Source: Ananas comosus
Lineage: Eukaryota; Streptophyta; Magnoliopsida; Poales; Bromeliaceae
Length of the DNA: 64,000 bases
Assembly (NCBI RefSeq): GCF_001540865.1
Contig: NC_033640.1
Location: 5,092,813-5,156,812 of the forward strand
Direction: 5' to 3'
The notes under the pieces are model-generated. The model had not been told where the DNA came from. It was given only the letters and a program-made list of their open reading frames with translations, and searched no databases. Positions 34,090 through 47,059 of the stretch are shown in pieces. The translations under genes and the position numbers were made by a program. Each line of letters begins with the position of its first letter. The stretch's first letter is position 1.

Positions 34090-35867
34090 GCGATAATGAA
34101 AATACATGCATGCTCAAATCATGATTAAACTTTGGCTCTTACCCAATCATACCGGTTAACCTTGTTAACCCCAATAACTCATAACCCAAACCCTTTTTAC
34201 CGGGGAGGCTCCAAGCACTACCGACCCGAGGGACCGTCTGCGGGGACCTCGCTCCCCTAGGTGACTATTTCCAGAAACTCACCGCTTGAGAGAGGAGCTA
34301 CCACCCTCAAGCCAAGACTTATCATGAGTATCGATCGAATCCCCAACAATACTTAGCCACTAGTCACAATGCCACTTTTATGATAGGTTTTCTACCTATT
34401 TGTTCATGTCATTCTCTAGTCATTCTTGTCAATGCCAATTTTGTCTCTATTGTCAAGGTCACCTTTGTTTTCTATTGTCCAGTCCAAGTCTCTCAATCAT
34501 GCAATCTCTAGGGTTCAACATTACATGTCCATCATGGTTCCATAGCTCTCTATGTTCAAATACGTTAAGATAAATACATAGTGGAAACAACCAAAGTTCA
34601 CATGTAAATTAACCCTACTATGCATGAATGGCTATATACAATATGCTCAACAAAACTGAAACAGACATAGAAGGGAATCTAACGATTCCGGCGTGCACCT
34701 CCTACCTCGCGTGGTCGTGTAGGTGTAGAATGTGACGACTCCCGATATTTACGAAAGCCGATTTCGCGCCCTATAACTAAAATAGTGCCATATTAGGCCT
34801 TTTGTACATGAACTATACTCAAACATTTTCGTAACGTCAAACGGAGTTGTCGAACGCGTTTATTTGACCCCCAATTAGGCTTTTACGAGGTCAATTCGCC
34901 CTCGAAAAATCCTAGGGCAAAAGCCCCAAATTTGAGCCCTAACAATGCCCTAGTGGGATTTCTCTTGGATTGATCTCTCTCTTAAGCAAATAATAGCTTA
35001 AAATTACCCAAGAAGAATTCTAATTAAGTTTCCAACCCTTTGGAACCAACCCTAGGGTATTTAACTCAATCCCCAAGGTTTCACCATGAGAGCTCCTTGA
35101 GCTCTCATGGGTTTCATATTGTTCATGGCTCAAAAGAGCTTCTAAGACCACTAAGGAGCACAAAGCTCCAAATCCTTAGATCAAAACCCAATCCCTAGAG
35201 GGAATCTTGCAAGAACTTACATCTAGTCCAAGCTCCACGAAGCTCCTCCTTGTTGGAGAGCTCCTAGACTTAAAAATTCACCTTCCTCTTGCTTCTTCTT
35301 CTTCTTCTCCAAGCTCTAGAGCTAGGGTTCTAGAGAGAGAAAGAGAGGAAAATGAGGAGAGGGTGAAAAATGGCTGTGGGAGAGAGGGGATGGCCACATA
35401 AAGTGTTGTGACAATTGCACCTAGGCCCCTCCACTTCCTATTCTGTGCACTGCCCAGACTGGGTAACTTTCGCTCTCGGAGACCGATCTCCCCGACCAGG
35501 AACCGGTTCCCGAACGTTGGGTTTCCAGGACTTAGCCGATTTTCCAAGTTTTTGGCTGGCTGCGCAGCGAGGGACCGGTCTTTCCTTTAGGGACCGGTCT
35601 CCCGAGGACCTGTCTCACTGCCAGGGACCGGTTGCCTCAGGATTCCTGGCAGGCTACGCGTACGGGGACCGATCTCTCCTTCAAGGATTAGTCCCCGAGA
35701 GCACAAAATCTGGGACTTAGCCAAATTTTGAAACTTCTCTCTCTCGGGTCCCTTTGCACTATGTACAGGCTCCAACGCACTTAGAGCCTTTACCAACTCG
35801 TTCCACTCCATGTTCCGCTCGTTTCGACGAAACTCGGCACGATTTACGAGGGACGTGATATGTTACA
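33420..35867 (-). repeat. 5' LTR of element D
   Basis: 2448 bp, the partner of 27381-29818. The main differences are a longer AT microsatellite at 34047-34084 and a short deletion near 34345. The ACCGGT array is at 35477-35700, with several core changes (ACCGAT, ACCTGT, ATTAGT). Confidence 0.95.
34047..34084. repeat. AT microsatellite in the 5' LTR of D
   Basis: About 19 AT units. The partner LTR near 28010 has about five, so the change arose after or during insertion, or is an assembly difference. Confidence 0.9.
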
Positions 35868-36659
35868 CCAAGCCTCTCTCGGAGTGGAAGGCTCTGAAGA
35901 AAATATAAAACAGGGGACGTGAGAACTATAATTTATAGTTCCCAGTAGGCAATTACTGATCTTTAGTAAATGCACCACTAGGTCCAAATCATGAGCAGAT
36001 ATGAATAACTGAAATAACTGCAGAAAGGAAGCATATAATAAAATGCTATTTTACTATGCCACAAATATACATGATATGAATATGGAGTACATCTACTCTA
36101 TCATGATCCAATATGCCAAAATATATTTAGTATGCTCTATCACGGCACCCAAGTGTACTAAAATGCAATAAACAATACTATCAAGTATACTACATGTCCA
36201 AGTGTCCAATACATATCTAGTATGCACTATCATAGCGACCAAGTATACTATATGTCCCAATATCCACTGGATCCAACTACGATATACTATCAAGTAGTGA
36301 TTATTACATAAATGACTCCGTGTCGATTTTCATTTCCAATTAAGGACCTACACGAGGTAGTCCAGCTTGTGCTGCCTAAGTGCCAGTGGTAGCTCCAGCA
36401 TTCCCCCTCGAGGAATGAGTCTAACCCTCTAGGCCCCTGTAGACTTTCCAATACAGTACGAGCGAGCATAAGTCGCGTAGGCTAACTTCGGAGTGCCGAC
36501 TTGTAGGGAGCGACCGTCACAAGTATGTGTGAATGAGTACAAATGGCAAGCAAGCATAGTCATCGTCACAACGATCCGGTCATCATGGCTCAACCATGTA
36601 AATGATCGCTAGTAACCCATAGGTCTAATCCAATGTCCCAAGTAAAGATTTGACCATTT

Positions 36660-37165
36660 ATTATGTCCAATGCCCCTTTATGGCATTATATCTCACTATG
36701 CCCAAGTCTTGTTCCAACACTAATGCCACTTCATGACATTAAGTTTACTAAGTCCGCACATATTCCAAGCCTAATGCCCCTTTATGACATTAGCTTGCTA
36801 AGTCCAATTCCAAACCCAATGTCTCTTTATGACATTAGCTTACTATACCAATTCCAAGCCCAATGTCTCTTTATGACATTAGCTTACTATACCAATTCCA
36901 AGCCCAATGCTTTTTATGACATTAGCTTACTATGCCAATTTCAAGTCGAATGTCCCTTTATGATATTAGCTTACTATACCAATTCCAAGCCCAATGTCTC
37001 TTTATGACATTAGCTTACTATACCAATTCCAAGCCCAATGTCTCTTTATGACATTAGCTTATAATACCAATTCCAAGCCCAATGGCCCTTTATGACATTA
37101 GCTTACTATACCAATTTCAAGCCCAATGTCTTTTTATGACATTAACTTACTATACCAATTATGAG
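36660..37165. repeat. 44-bp minisatellite inside the LTR of element C
   Basis: About ten units built on CCAATGTCTCTTTATGACATTAGCTTACTATACCAATTCCAAG (given here by its landmarks TTTATGACATTAGCTTACTA and CCAATTCCAAGCCCAATG). Spacing is very regular at 43-44 bp from 36780 on. The related LTRs at 23700-23850 and 14640-14690 hold only two or three degenerate units. Confidence 0.85.
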
Positions 37166-37254
37166 TCTAAGTCCAAGAATACATTGCACTTGTCATTTTC
37201 ACTATATGAAATATGATCCAAATCCACACATAGGAGTGCTATCCATAGGTGTAA

Positions 37255-40200
37255 TGTCACGACCCGCGACCCCCGCCTATTTGGCCGGATCGCGGCGCCG
37301 CCGACAGACCGCCGAACGGACAGAGTTTCCTCTGTACGTCCTAGGCGTCGCAACAAGTACAATACAAAGGTTCCAACCAGGAACAGTACTTGGCAAACAG
37401 ATTGCATCAGGAAGGTATCAATCAACATAAACACAACCTAAGTTATTACATTCATTCATTTGACATTCATTTTACATCACAATTGCTAACTGATTTCCTC
37501 CAAATACAATCTAGAATATTACAACACTTTTCTTATTTACAATTTGATACATTCTTTTAAACTTAATCCCCCGAGCTAGACTGCCAACACTGGTACTGCT
37601 ACCTCTGGTCTCTGGGTAGGGCACTATCTATGGAGCTACGCCCTTACCTCGCGCCGCCGCGCTGCTCACGTGTGAACCTGAAAACCCCAAAACAACGTAG
37701 GGTGAGAACCAACTCCATGGTTCCCAGTGGGTACGGCCACCCAAGGAAAATGCTCGTCCGACAGGTTCAAAGGAGGCAACTGCAGGTTAGCTTAATAAAC
37801 AGATAGATAGATATTTAACTATGCAATTAATAAAACCATACCTTGCCTCGCAATTTTAACAATGACATGCTATATGTAATTCATGCAAGAATATTCTACC
37901 ATAAGTAAACTTTGTTGATTCTACTTATATTTTGTTATCATACTCAGATCCAACAAATCTCTAAGGTGTCATTTACCTGATTGAAGCTAGCCACCCGACT
38001 CGGTCTTGAGTCAATCATCCGCGGAATGCCGCGCTAAGCCCGGCTCGAGGTGAAGGACGTCTCACTTGCACTTAAGCCTTAGATCCACTCAACTGGAGTA
38101 CCAAATCCACTCTATTGGGAATTTATATGCTTATCACCCAATTTATGGCTAACCCGCAGGTTCGCCTACTGCTCACTAGCCATCTCGCCAGTAGGGAGGG
38201 TTACTCACACTACGACCCGAGACCGTCGGGCGGGACCCCAAATAGGTAGTCCCTAACGTGACCACTCCGGAGCGCACTACTTGTGTGGGGCTTCCACTAC
38301 AAGATTTAACCGACCGTGAGCATGATCCAATCCTCTCACACGAGGATACCCTGTCAACTAGGGTCATCAATCCCTCAGGAACTCAACTGTCTCTATGACT
38401 ATGTCTCAAGTGTCTTTTGCAATAGATTCATCAACACTAAGTTCATGTACCATTCTTTTTCATCATAGGCCCTTGACACTAGGTTCATTGCAACCTATGT
38501 TCACTAATACTAGGTTCCTTGTCATTCTTATCCACCTAGGTTCACGACACTAGGTTCATATCCGACCTATGTTTAAAACACTAGGTTCATATGTCATTCC
38601 TGTTCGACCTATGTTCCATAACACTAGGTCCTTGTCATTCTTATCCACCTAAGTTCACGACGCTAGGTTCATGCCACTCGATCTATTGGATACCTAATTG
38701 TCCATATCGAGGTTCTATAATCATATGTACTTTAGCATGCATCTTTTCATAATATTAATATGCCATGCCCTCTAACATGCATTCTCTAAGCATACAATTT
38801 AATATGCAATTACCAACTAGCATGCATTCACATAATATTAACTTGCATACACATTTCTCATTATGCCATTAACCATTATCTAACATGATCTCATGTTCTC
38901 TAGCATGCTCTCATACATGTCATCATGAATCTATAGTGCTAACATGTTCATACATTTAACAGTTTCTCGTATGCTTGACATTCATTAATATGTTCATGTT
39001 CTTTAGCACTCATCAGATTACAACAAGACCTAAACCAAGAACACTTGCAACTGTAGCTAAGCGAGGTTTAAGTGTGAGAGCCCCGTATTATCTTGATATA
39101 TTAATCTAAAATGAGAAACAAGCTTACTTACTCTTTTTCATGAGGAACGTTTAAATCTGACAATACCGCGTTGACTCATCAGATTACAATAAGGCCAAAA
39201 CCATTATGAAATACCTTGAACACGTGTAGCAAAGGAACGGGTGAAACAGGAGAAACCCGTATCAATCGTGTTATAGCAACCCAAAACTATAGAAACTAAG
39301 AGAACGGGAATCTTCCTCAAAGCAGGAACGTTGTTAAATATGACAACTGAGCTCGTGTTGACAATCGAGTCAAGAGTTACAACAAACCAACTAACCGAAA
39401 GCAGACTAGCAACTCAAGGGGACACCGAAGCGCTAGCAGCACTAACCAGATCGCCTGAAATTGAAGCACCTCAAAAAGCTAAGGAATCCAATGCGTAGAG
39501 AGCTCGGTTATAGAGATCAACCTAAAGAGAGTATCGAGCTCAGTAAAACCTCAAGGCCTCACGAGTATACCGTAGCGTACGAGCCCCAGCACTTATACGA
39601 ACACTTCCAACCTATGCACCTTGTGTAACACGTCAGGACGCTCTCGAAGCCCACGTTACGTTCAGCTATGCGGTGACACCGTCGAGCGAGATTCGAGAGC
39701 ATCCCGGGCCAGAGTTCGCTCCTCAATCGATAAGGAGCATGCAACATGGAAAAGCGCGGAACGAGAGCCACTGTCCAAGGTCCTGTGCGCCAGTCCATGG
39801 CGCAACAGGTTTAGAGCGGCCGCAGATAGGCGTACCGAAACGACAGAGCTGACGCAGCACTCGTTAGAAAACGCTCCGTCCCGCTCTGGAAGAGAAGGCG
39901 AACAGCGTTGGGTAAACCCGGCTCCAGGCGCGCGACCCAATACAACCACGTTACATATCCTCTGGCTGTATGGGCAGGTATCTCCCGGAGTATGCCACGA
40001 AAGACACATGATCGCACTATAGATAATAACATCCGCTTGAGCCGGTGGAGCGCTATCCACCAGTCTAGGTTGACACCAAACTAGTCAGTGACTACCTCGC
40101 GAGCGTGGTATACGAGGTAACAAACATATCAGGAAAGACAAACAGCTAGTCAGACTCACGGGACTTCCCGTCTCGATTTTAGCTCGGCACACGGTTCCCA

Positions 40201-41974
40201 AAAGACGTACGAGAAGGTCACTACGCACCACAACACCCCGCAGTGCTAAGCAACGCAAAGCTAAACACGGTGGTGGTACGTCACAGTCATAAAGCAGGTC
40301 TACGTGAAAGCCACTGAACAGTGAACCGGTGACCCACACTTAAACGTTCAGTACTCGGCAGAAGCAATTAGCCAGAACATGTTAATAGGTATAATCGTAG
40401 TACCGGTGGGAAACTATGCACCATGCGACTCGTACTTCACGTAGGTATATAGGAGCGTAAAGGTATGCACCTAACCATTTGAAACTTCGAAAGGACGACC
40501 CTTAGCTTCGAGCCGGAAATGTGACTACCTGTCATCACATTCCATGGCCTGAAGATTTTGATCCTTCAATACCACATGTTACTAAACCCCTCGGTAAACT
40601 TACCAGGGCCACCTCTTACATTGTATGGTCTAAAACCATATTTTTATTATTTATTTATTTTTATCACACCCTATGATAAAAATAACCTAAATCTCTTTAT
40701 TTTGTATTCAGATCTTAACTGAACACGACTTTAGCCTTACTTTTGTCTTCTAGATCTTAAAAGACAGCTTCTGCCCCGTCTATTTAATCGTCTTTTACGT
40801 GTCAGAGTCTTTTAATACTTTTAACCGTCTCTACAGTCTTTATAAAAATACTCCGATCGATACTTCAAAGTATAAAAAGACTGTGGTCTTTTCACACTTA
40901 GTCTATAGGCTTTCATAGACTATTTCTAATGTCAAGCCATGTCAAAAGTCACTGGTTTGCCACAGCTTTGACTTTATAATTTTAAAGCAACCTGAGCAAT
41001 ACACTTTGGCTCGGTCGGACAGTTCAAACTCGAGTTTGCCTGTAAGTCCCTCGAGGCCGCTTTCTATAGTCTAAAATTTGACGGGCCTCTACTTATCACT
41101 AAACTCCTACAACTGAAATTAATCTTCGATTAATCGAAGAAGAAGAAGAAAGAGGGTGTCGGCGTCGTCGGACGTTCGTAGTGCGTGCGTACCCTCCCCC
41201 TCTCTTTGGGAAGAGAGAGAGAGATTTCTAGAGAGAGTAGAGAGATATAGAGAGCGAGTTTAAGCGCCCCAACCACCTCTTCTACGAACGCTTGCGCAAC
41301 CTCCGCTGCCTAGCTCGAAAGCACGCCGGCAACCTCGCTACACAAAAGCAGCGCCGCAAGTGTAACCCCATTCGAAAACCCTAAAACAAATTTAGGAAGT
41401 ACTTACTACAAGATCATCATAGATCTCACGAGATTTGTACAAGAGAGGTAAATTAAACCTAATAACCTCCAATTAACGTATAATCCCAAGTTTTTACCCT
41501 AAAACGTTTTACCATCACAAACTAGAGTAAACTGGGAAGCATTTGGATTAACAATCCATTGCTTTGCGCAACCGCTTCTGCCAAGCCGCTAGGCAGCTCG
41601 GCAATGTTTCTATAATTTCTTTACCTGCAAATCCAAAGCAAAGGCGGACCTCCCGGCTCCGCTGCAGCATTTTAGTACCTTTACCTAAACTCCGTAGCAC
41701 CGTGTATTGGCTTCTGGATATTAAAAGCCCCGACGTTTCGCCTCGTGCCAACTCCGCGTCAACGCTATAGCCCGGCACGGCCCATGCCTACGGCGCCCTC
41801 CGGCTAGCGTTCACAGCTGTTCGTTAGTCTTACGTTATCGTCCACCCAACACAAATGGCTTCGCTGAACCAGCGGGGCGTACAGTTTCGCCTTACACCTT
41901 AGAATAACTACGTATTTACCTACACGTATACTTGTACAATCATAATATCTAAATACAACTGTACATCCTCTCGT
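37255..41974 (-). repeat. LTR family F (copy 2), end missing
   Basis: It starts TGTCACGACCCGCGACCCCC inside the LTR of element C. Matches to copy 1 (460-1700) run from about 37980 to 39010. From 39040 to 41974 no gene or known repeat is recognisable. A GAGA-rich stretch near 41210 resembles the leader region of other LTRs, which suggests a long LTR or a chimera. It is cut by the single N at 41975. Confidence 0.55.
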
Positions 41975-41975
41975 N

Positions 41976-42498
41976 CCTGAGTTAGTCCTAGTGGGAAAGT
42001 CGGTGATGTTGAGGCCGAACCCACTGGGAACTTTGTTGTAGTTCTCACCCCACTATTTCCACAGAGCCGGGACCGAGCGAGCCGGCGAGTGACCGAGGTA
42101 AAGGTATCGCGCCTTAGACAGAGGCCACCAGAGTTGAGTTGGGTTTACATTTTGATAGTGGCTACCCTATGTTCATCTTTTGTATATGATGATTAGTAAT
42201 GTAAAGAAAAGAATGTAATGTGTATTTTGAGGTAACTGTGATGTAAGAAAGAAATGATGCAACGTGTAATGAAGTACAAAGAATCATGAATGTAAATGAA
42301 TGTTTAGTTTTCCTTTCTTTCACTAATGGCTATTGCTTACCCTCGTGTAAGCCGTTTGTGCATGCTTCCGCTAGTGCATTTCTTGTTTGAATTTGTACAT
42401 GTGATGAGCCTTGGGCGGATAGGGGAAACTCTGTCCGTTCGGCGTCTGTTTGACGTGCTCGGGTCGGGCCAAATTGGTCTCGGTCCCGGGGCGTGACA
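41976..42498 (+). repeat. tail of an element-1 type LTR
   Basis: It matches 4381-4936 nearly base for base at the start (CCTGAGTTAGTCCTAGTGG, AAAGTCGGTGATGTTGAGG) and ends CCCGGGGCGTGACA. The first ~2.1 kb of the LTR is absent, lost at the N at 41975. Confidence 0.85.
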
Positions 42499-43357
42499 GT
42501 AGGCCCAAGCCCAACATGCAAACTCTCTACTACATAGAGGTCCAAAAATACATTATACATAACATGTGCACTTTAAACATTCTAAAATTCTCAAATATTC
42601 TATCTAGTATGAATATGCATGTATTTTTATTTTACGATAAGTAAAATCATAGGGATGATTTATCCCGTTTTGGTGAGGTCAAACACATCAAGTCCTCGCA
42701 ACCCTTCGTTTGCGCCGACGAAGGTGCCCATAAGCCTCCTAGCTCCCTAAAGGTTAAACTAGGAGTGTTACACAAACGTTACGAACAATACAAAAGTTAA
42801 ACATTAACAAACTTTAACAAAAGGGCCAAAACTCACCTATAGTGTAGAAAATCCCTCTCAACCCTCAAATGAGAGCTAGAACCCTTCCAATCCAACCTAG
42901 AGGAAGGTTCTAATCCAACCAATCGAGCACCAAAAGCCCTAGTTCAAAATTTCCCAAATCACACCCTAATTTCACATATCTAGAGTTCTATGCCAAAATC
43001 ATGCAACAAAAGATCTAGAGAGAGGAAGAAAGCCACTAACCTCTAAGGAAGCTTCAACAAGGCTTGGGGATGAGCTAGGGTTGAAGATCTCTCCTCCAAC
43101 AAGCTCCAATCCAAGATCCAAGTCTTCTCCAATGGTGGAAAACCACCAAGATGCCCAAAAGAGAGCAAAAGAGAGGATTTAATCAACAAAATCCAAACTA
43201 AAATTAAAGAAACCAAAGAGGAGTGGAGGGCTCCTTACCTCTCTCTCCTCTGTTTCCAAGCACAGAGAACACCAAGGGGGCGTGGGGTTATTTGTAGTAT
43301 AGCTACAATTCTAAAAACACCCCTCAAAAACTGCCATTTTGTAATTTGGCAAAGTGA

Positions 43358-43515
43358 ACCGGTACACGGAAAAGTGTACCGGTACAAAATCCTATACGCG
43401 CAAACCCGAGGCTCGGGTTGGCTGAGAAATCACATTTGTACCGGTACAATCATCGAGTTGTCACCGGTACACTTTCTGTACCGGTACAACCATCAAGGTG
43501 TACCAGTACACAGCC
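43358..43515. repeat. TACCGGTACA array in the LTR of element C
   Basis: About six words built on the same ACCGGT core but flanked by GT...AC (GTGTACCGGTACAA and variants). They sit where the GGGACCGGTCTC array lies in the solo LTR. Confidence 0.75.
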
Positions 43516-43707
43516 CAGCAAAATGTAACCCGAGAGCAGCCTGAGTCTATCACTTTGGTGACGTTAGCACTACTTTAGATACTACAATTCTCGGAATACG
43601 AGCCATAGGTTGGAACACTGTCAACGACCCTCCAAAATATCTGAAAAAACTCGGAACATTGATCAAACACTCGAACCTCGCAATTTGCAAAGGTCCAGTG
43701 TGTTACA

Positions 43708-43863
43708 ATTTCTTTCAAAAATTTTCTATATTTGTGACGGGTCTGTTGCACTCTTGGGCGTCAACATTTTAATAAAGAAAAAGGGGCCATTTTTCGCTTA
43801 CTTTGATTTATAAACATAGCTCGATTTCGAATCGGCTTTCAAAAATAGACCCCGGGGCTTGAC
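43708..43863 (+). other. possible LTR end between element C and a copia remnant
   Basis: The stretch ends GACCCCGGGGCTTGACA directly before copia coding sequence, like a plus-orientation gypsy LTR end. No start or partner is visible. Confidence 0.3.
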
Positions 43864-44007
43864 AAGAAGATAGAGGAAGGTTATGTTACAATTGAATATG
43901 TCGATACCAAGTTTATGATTGCAGACTCAATGGCCAAGGGGCTGGCACCTGGGTTATATACAGATCATGTTAAAAGTATAGGTTTGATTAGTTCTTTTGA
44001 TGTATAA
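43864..44007 (+). pseudogene. copia RNase H C-terminus fragment
   Basis: 48 codons end in a stop. They contain IEEGYVTIEYVDTKFMIADSM and AKGLAPGLYTDHVKSIGL, matching the last part of plant Ty1/copia Pol (the ADxxTKGL block, here ADSMAKGL). The rest of Pol is not upstream, because LTR sequence joins directly at 43863. The copia 3' LTR follows at 44454. Confidence 0.75.
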
Positions 44008-44222
44008 CATTATAACGGTTTATCTTCTTTCAATAAAGTTAAAGTTTAATACAGCTATATTGGGTCATTTGATAGACATAAAGTTTTGTCTGTTAACGAA
44101 TGGACATATAGTTTAAGTTCATTCATAAAATTGTGCCATATGAAGTACTTACTCGGCTAGAAGATGAAGATGATATGGTAATTATGAAAAAATTTCAATA
44201 TGAAGAGATGGACCACCATAGT

Positions 44223-44416
44223 TGTCACGCCCCGGGACCGGCGGAGGCCCTCCCGGTAGCGTGCCCAGACCCGCCATATGTCAACACATATAAGGCGTCT
44301 ACAACAAAAGCGGAAGTAAAAGCAAGAATAGAGCAAACGACGAGGTGAAATAACTATCAACTAATGATATCAGAGCAAGTAAAGCTAGACAATAAAGAAA
44401 TCATAAGTAGTACAAT
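44223..44416 (-). repeat. gypsy LTR head in the copia 3' region
   Basis: It starts TGTCACGCCCCGGGACCGG and matches 22508 onward (GTGCCCAGACCCGCCATATG). It stops after 194 bp at the single N at 44417, after which copia 3' sequence continues. The remainder of the insertion is missing from the assembly. Confidence 0.8.
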
Positions 44417-44453
44417 NTTTATGGAATATGGTTAATATGACCAATTGGAAGAT

Positions 44454-44880
44454 TGTTAGGATTTTCATAATTGTGGCCCAATTAATTATATTCAAATTTG
44501 GATTTATTATAAATAAAGGTCAATCCTAATAGATATAGAACTACTTGATATGGTATATTTTATCCCTTTTTCCATCTATTTAAATTAAATAAAATCAGAA
44601 TCGGACTTTGATGGGAAGTCGATCCAGACTATATATAAAGGGGTATTGGTCCTACCATATTCTCATACGCATTCTGATGAACAATTACCATCAGTTTCAC
44701 ACCATATGGGAGAGAGCCTGAGAAAGAAGGAGATACCAAATTACCTAAATTCAGTTGGTGACGTTCAAATTATAGCCGGACTTCTTGCTTCCACAGATTG
44801 ATGAAGAATTTTTTTTCTATGGCACTCTGTGAGTTATTTTATTTTGTATGATCCTAAATTTTGGTATGGATTTATTTTTA
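44454..44880 (+). repeat. copia 3' LTR (end uncertain)
   Basis: The candidate start TGTTAGGATTTTCAT follows GGAAGA, a short purine stretch, as expected after a copia 3' untranslated region. TATATATAAAG at 44630-44640 is a good TATA box. The right end was not located, and no target duplication was found. Confidence 0.5.
44630..44640 (+). promoter_or_regulatory. TATA box of the copia LTR
   Basis: TATATATAAAG, about 180 bp into the LTR, is the usual place for the U3 promoter. Confidence 0.5.
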
Positions 44881-46946
44881 TTGTTGTTTTACATACCTAT
44901 AAAAATCTATCACATCCTACTAGAATCTCTTTTCTGAGACCGGTATCGAGACATTTGAATGTTGCTATCTATTATCTTTTATACTAATGAATCAAACACC
45001 TTGCGTAATCCAGGATATCCTATTTGGTTTTAATAAATTAATGCATCTTATCAAAAAAAAAAAATTAGGTAAATTACACTACTAGCTAGTCTTAAAACGT
45101 TTACCCAAGTCTCACTGCTGTCCTCAAAACTTTAAAGCTGAACATTCCATATGCTGAATTTACCGGAAATGTTTCACTTTTTCTCCAAGCCTAATTAAGG
45201 AAAATTTACTGTCTACAGTATTGTCAAGTGTAAATCTAGTGGCCATCCAGCGCTATAAATCCAATTGTCCAAATTAAGCAAAGAAAAAGCGACAATTCAA
45301 TCAATGACGCCACTGAAGTATGAGGAGTAAGAACCACAGGCTAGCTATATAGTGCGTTGGTTCTTATCTTCGATCGGGGCTTTGGAGATATATAGTTAGG
45401 TTCAAGTCAGGCATGTGCCTATTTATAGGGCTTGATATATCCTCCGACCTTCTTTGATGCTAAGCATATAGTAGGTTGAGTTTGGGATAGAGTACTGGTT
45501 ACGGGCATGATAAATAAGAAAAAGGAAAAAAACGAGATGGGGTTGAGGGGTGATAGATGCGCGCAGCGTACATCCATCGATCTATACGCAAATGCCCCAG
45601 GAAGAGGCAATAATGCATCATTTGGTAGTAAATACCAATTATGAGGACTAAAGTAAACTACTTTCAAAATTTTGAAGCATTTAACTTTAAATTTAAAAAA
45701 ATTTGAGGACTTGGAAGGAACGTGGCAATTAAAAAGTTGAGGCGCTGATGTTGCAATTTATCCAATTTTGGTCCGTAATAATCTGGTCATGCTGGAAAGC
45801 AAGTAGTAGGTATGAGTGGTGGTAGTTCATACATAGCATCTATGCGGGTCTGCATTTTTTACTTGACCTCTAAGTCTCCCTTTTAACACCCGTCTCAGGC
45901 TGAGCCACCTTTGTCCCCACTCCACCGCATAAAGGCTTCGTTCACAAGCTACTTTAGTATCTACCAAAGTTTCAACAGTATTATTATTCACCTTTTTCTC
46001 CCTTTCAACAAACATAAAAATGTATAAATATTAATCCAACTGCACACTATTTTAATTCAACTATATATATGTGTATATATACATATATACAATCTTTTAA
46101 AATTCTTCAGATATAAAACTTAAACTAATTGCTTACTTTAATAAATTTATATTTACGTAAATTGCATAAAATATACTAATTAAACCACGCACTAAAGATA
46201 AACTTGGCATTAAAATTTTGAAGTTAAAAAGACACTAATTAATTGACTCGAATCAAAATAAGTTAAAAGATCAATTAATTAATAAAATCAAAGTTTTTGT
46301 AAAAAACTAGATTATCAAATCCAAATGTACGTGACAGTAAAGTAAGTTTTATACATTTTTACCTTCAAAAAATAATTAATATCAGCTAACTAAAGACATA
46401 AAAATACAATGTAAAGGTTGCAAGAGCAACAATTTAATGTTTAGAAATATTAAATAGCGCGCACTATTAGTTCCTGAACTTCTAGTCAAGTTTTATTTAT
46501 TTCAGTTGTCTCAAACTTTCGAAAATTATTTTAAGTTAATTCTTGTCATAGAAAAAGGAAAATATAGCTTTACACCAATTCAAGATATTGCCACCATACC
46601 TACTCAGGAAAATGACCATCACACCAAATCGTAAGCTTGTGTTGGAATGTTTACGAAGGCCTAAAATTTTAGTTGTTAGTGAAATTACCATTACCATACT
46701 GCATGCGGTACTAGGTAGTACAAAATACGCATCAAGAGAATGATGTTTGTGCTTGTGGGATACAACCATTTGGCTTCACAAAAATTAAACCAGGGCTGAT
46801 TTGTATGCAAAGAGAGAATAAAAAAGAATAAAGAAACACATAAAAGAAATCATCACCAACACTTCCTTTCTTGGTGACCAATAAAAATGGTTCGCTTCTT
46901 TAGATATGCATTCATTTTATAAATGTAAAATGAAACTAGTCTTTTG
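44881..46946. other. AT-rich intergenic DNA upstream of the golgin gene
   Basis: No coding region is recognised. 45062-45776 may be an old miniature element. One end reads TAGGTAAATTACACTACTAG, and the other end reverse-complemented reads GGATAAATTGCAACATCAG, a weak inverted match. Short TA-rich microsatellites occur near 46065-46095. Confidence 0.4.
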
Positions 46947-46966
46947 TATATATATATATATATATA
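46947..46966 (+). promoter_or_regulatory. TA tract, possible core promoter of the golgin gene
   Basis: TATA repeats about 95 bp upstream of the start codon could serve as a TATA element. This is suggested by position only. Confidence 0.3.
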
Positions 46967-47059
46967 ATAAGAAGCTGTAAAAGGAAGAGAGTTAGATGTT
47001 CACCATATATACCGAAAGAACGGACCTGCTGGAAGAGGTGAGGTTGTGTGAGAAGTAAC

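Larger units (their letters stand above)
27381..35867 (-). mobile_element. element D: complete gypsy insertion with RT deleted
   Basis: Two LTRs (27381-29818 and 33420-35867) flank a 3.6-kb internal region on the minus strand. The flanks CCAAG (27376-27380) and CCAAG (35868-35872) form a perfect 5-bp target duplication. Gag, a partial protease, partial RNase H, integrase and chromodomain are present. The RT and the start of RNase H are gone, so it is internally deleted. Over the first ~215 bp the LTRs differ at about eight positions plus one indel. This makes it younger than the host LTR of element C but not brand new. Confidence 0.92.
27022..43707 (-). repeat. 5' LTR of element C in three pieces
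   Basis: The head at 27022-27380 starts TATCACGCCCCGGGACCC (TG changed to TA). The middle at 35873-37254 resumes exactly after the target duplication of element D with CTCTCTCGGAGTGGAAGG. The end at 42499-43707 resumes with AACTCTCTACTACATAGAGG and ends AGTGTGTTACA. The pieces follow the solo LTR at 22508-25217 in order and sum to about 2950 bp against its 2710 bp. The excess fits the expanded minisatellite at 36660-37165. Insertions of D, F and a plus LTR explain the breaks. Confidence 0.7.

Noticed and set aside
36660..37165. CRISPR-like regular repeats
   Set aside because: Units are contiguous 44-bp tandem copies without unique spacers, inside a plant LTR. It is a minisatellite.
37250..42503. 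Treating 37255-42498 as one LTR insertion with a target duplication
   Set aside because: The two ends have opposite LTR orientations and the flanks TGTAA and GTAGG differ, so it is a composite.
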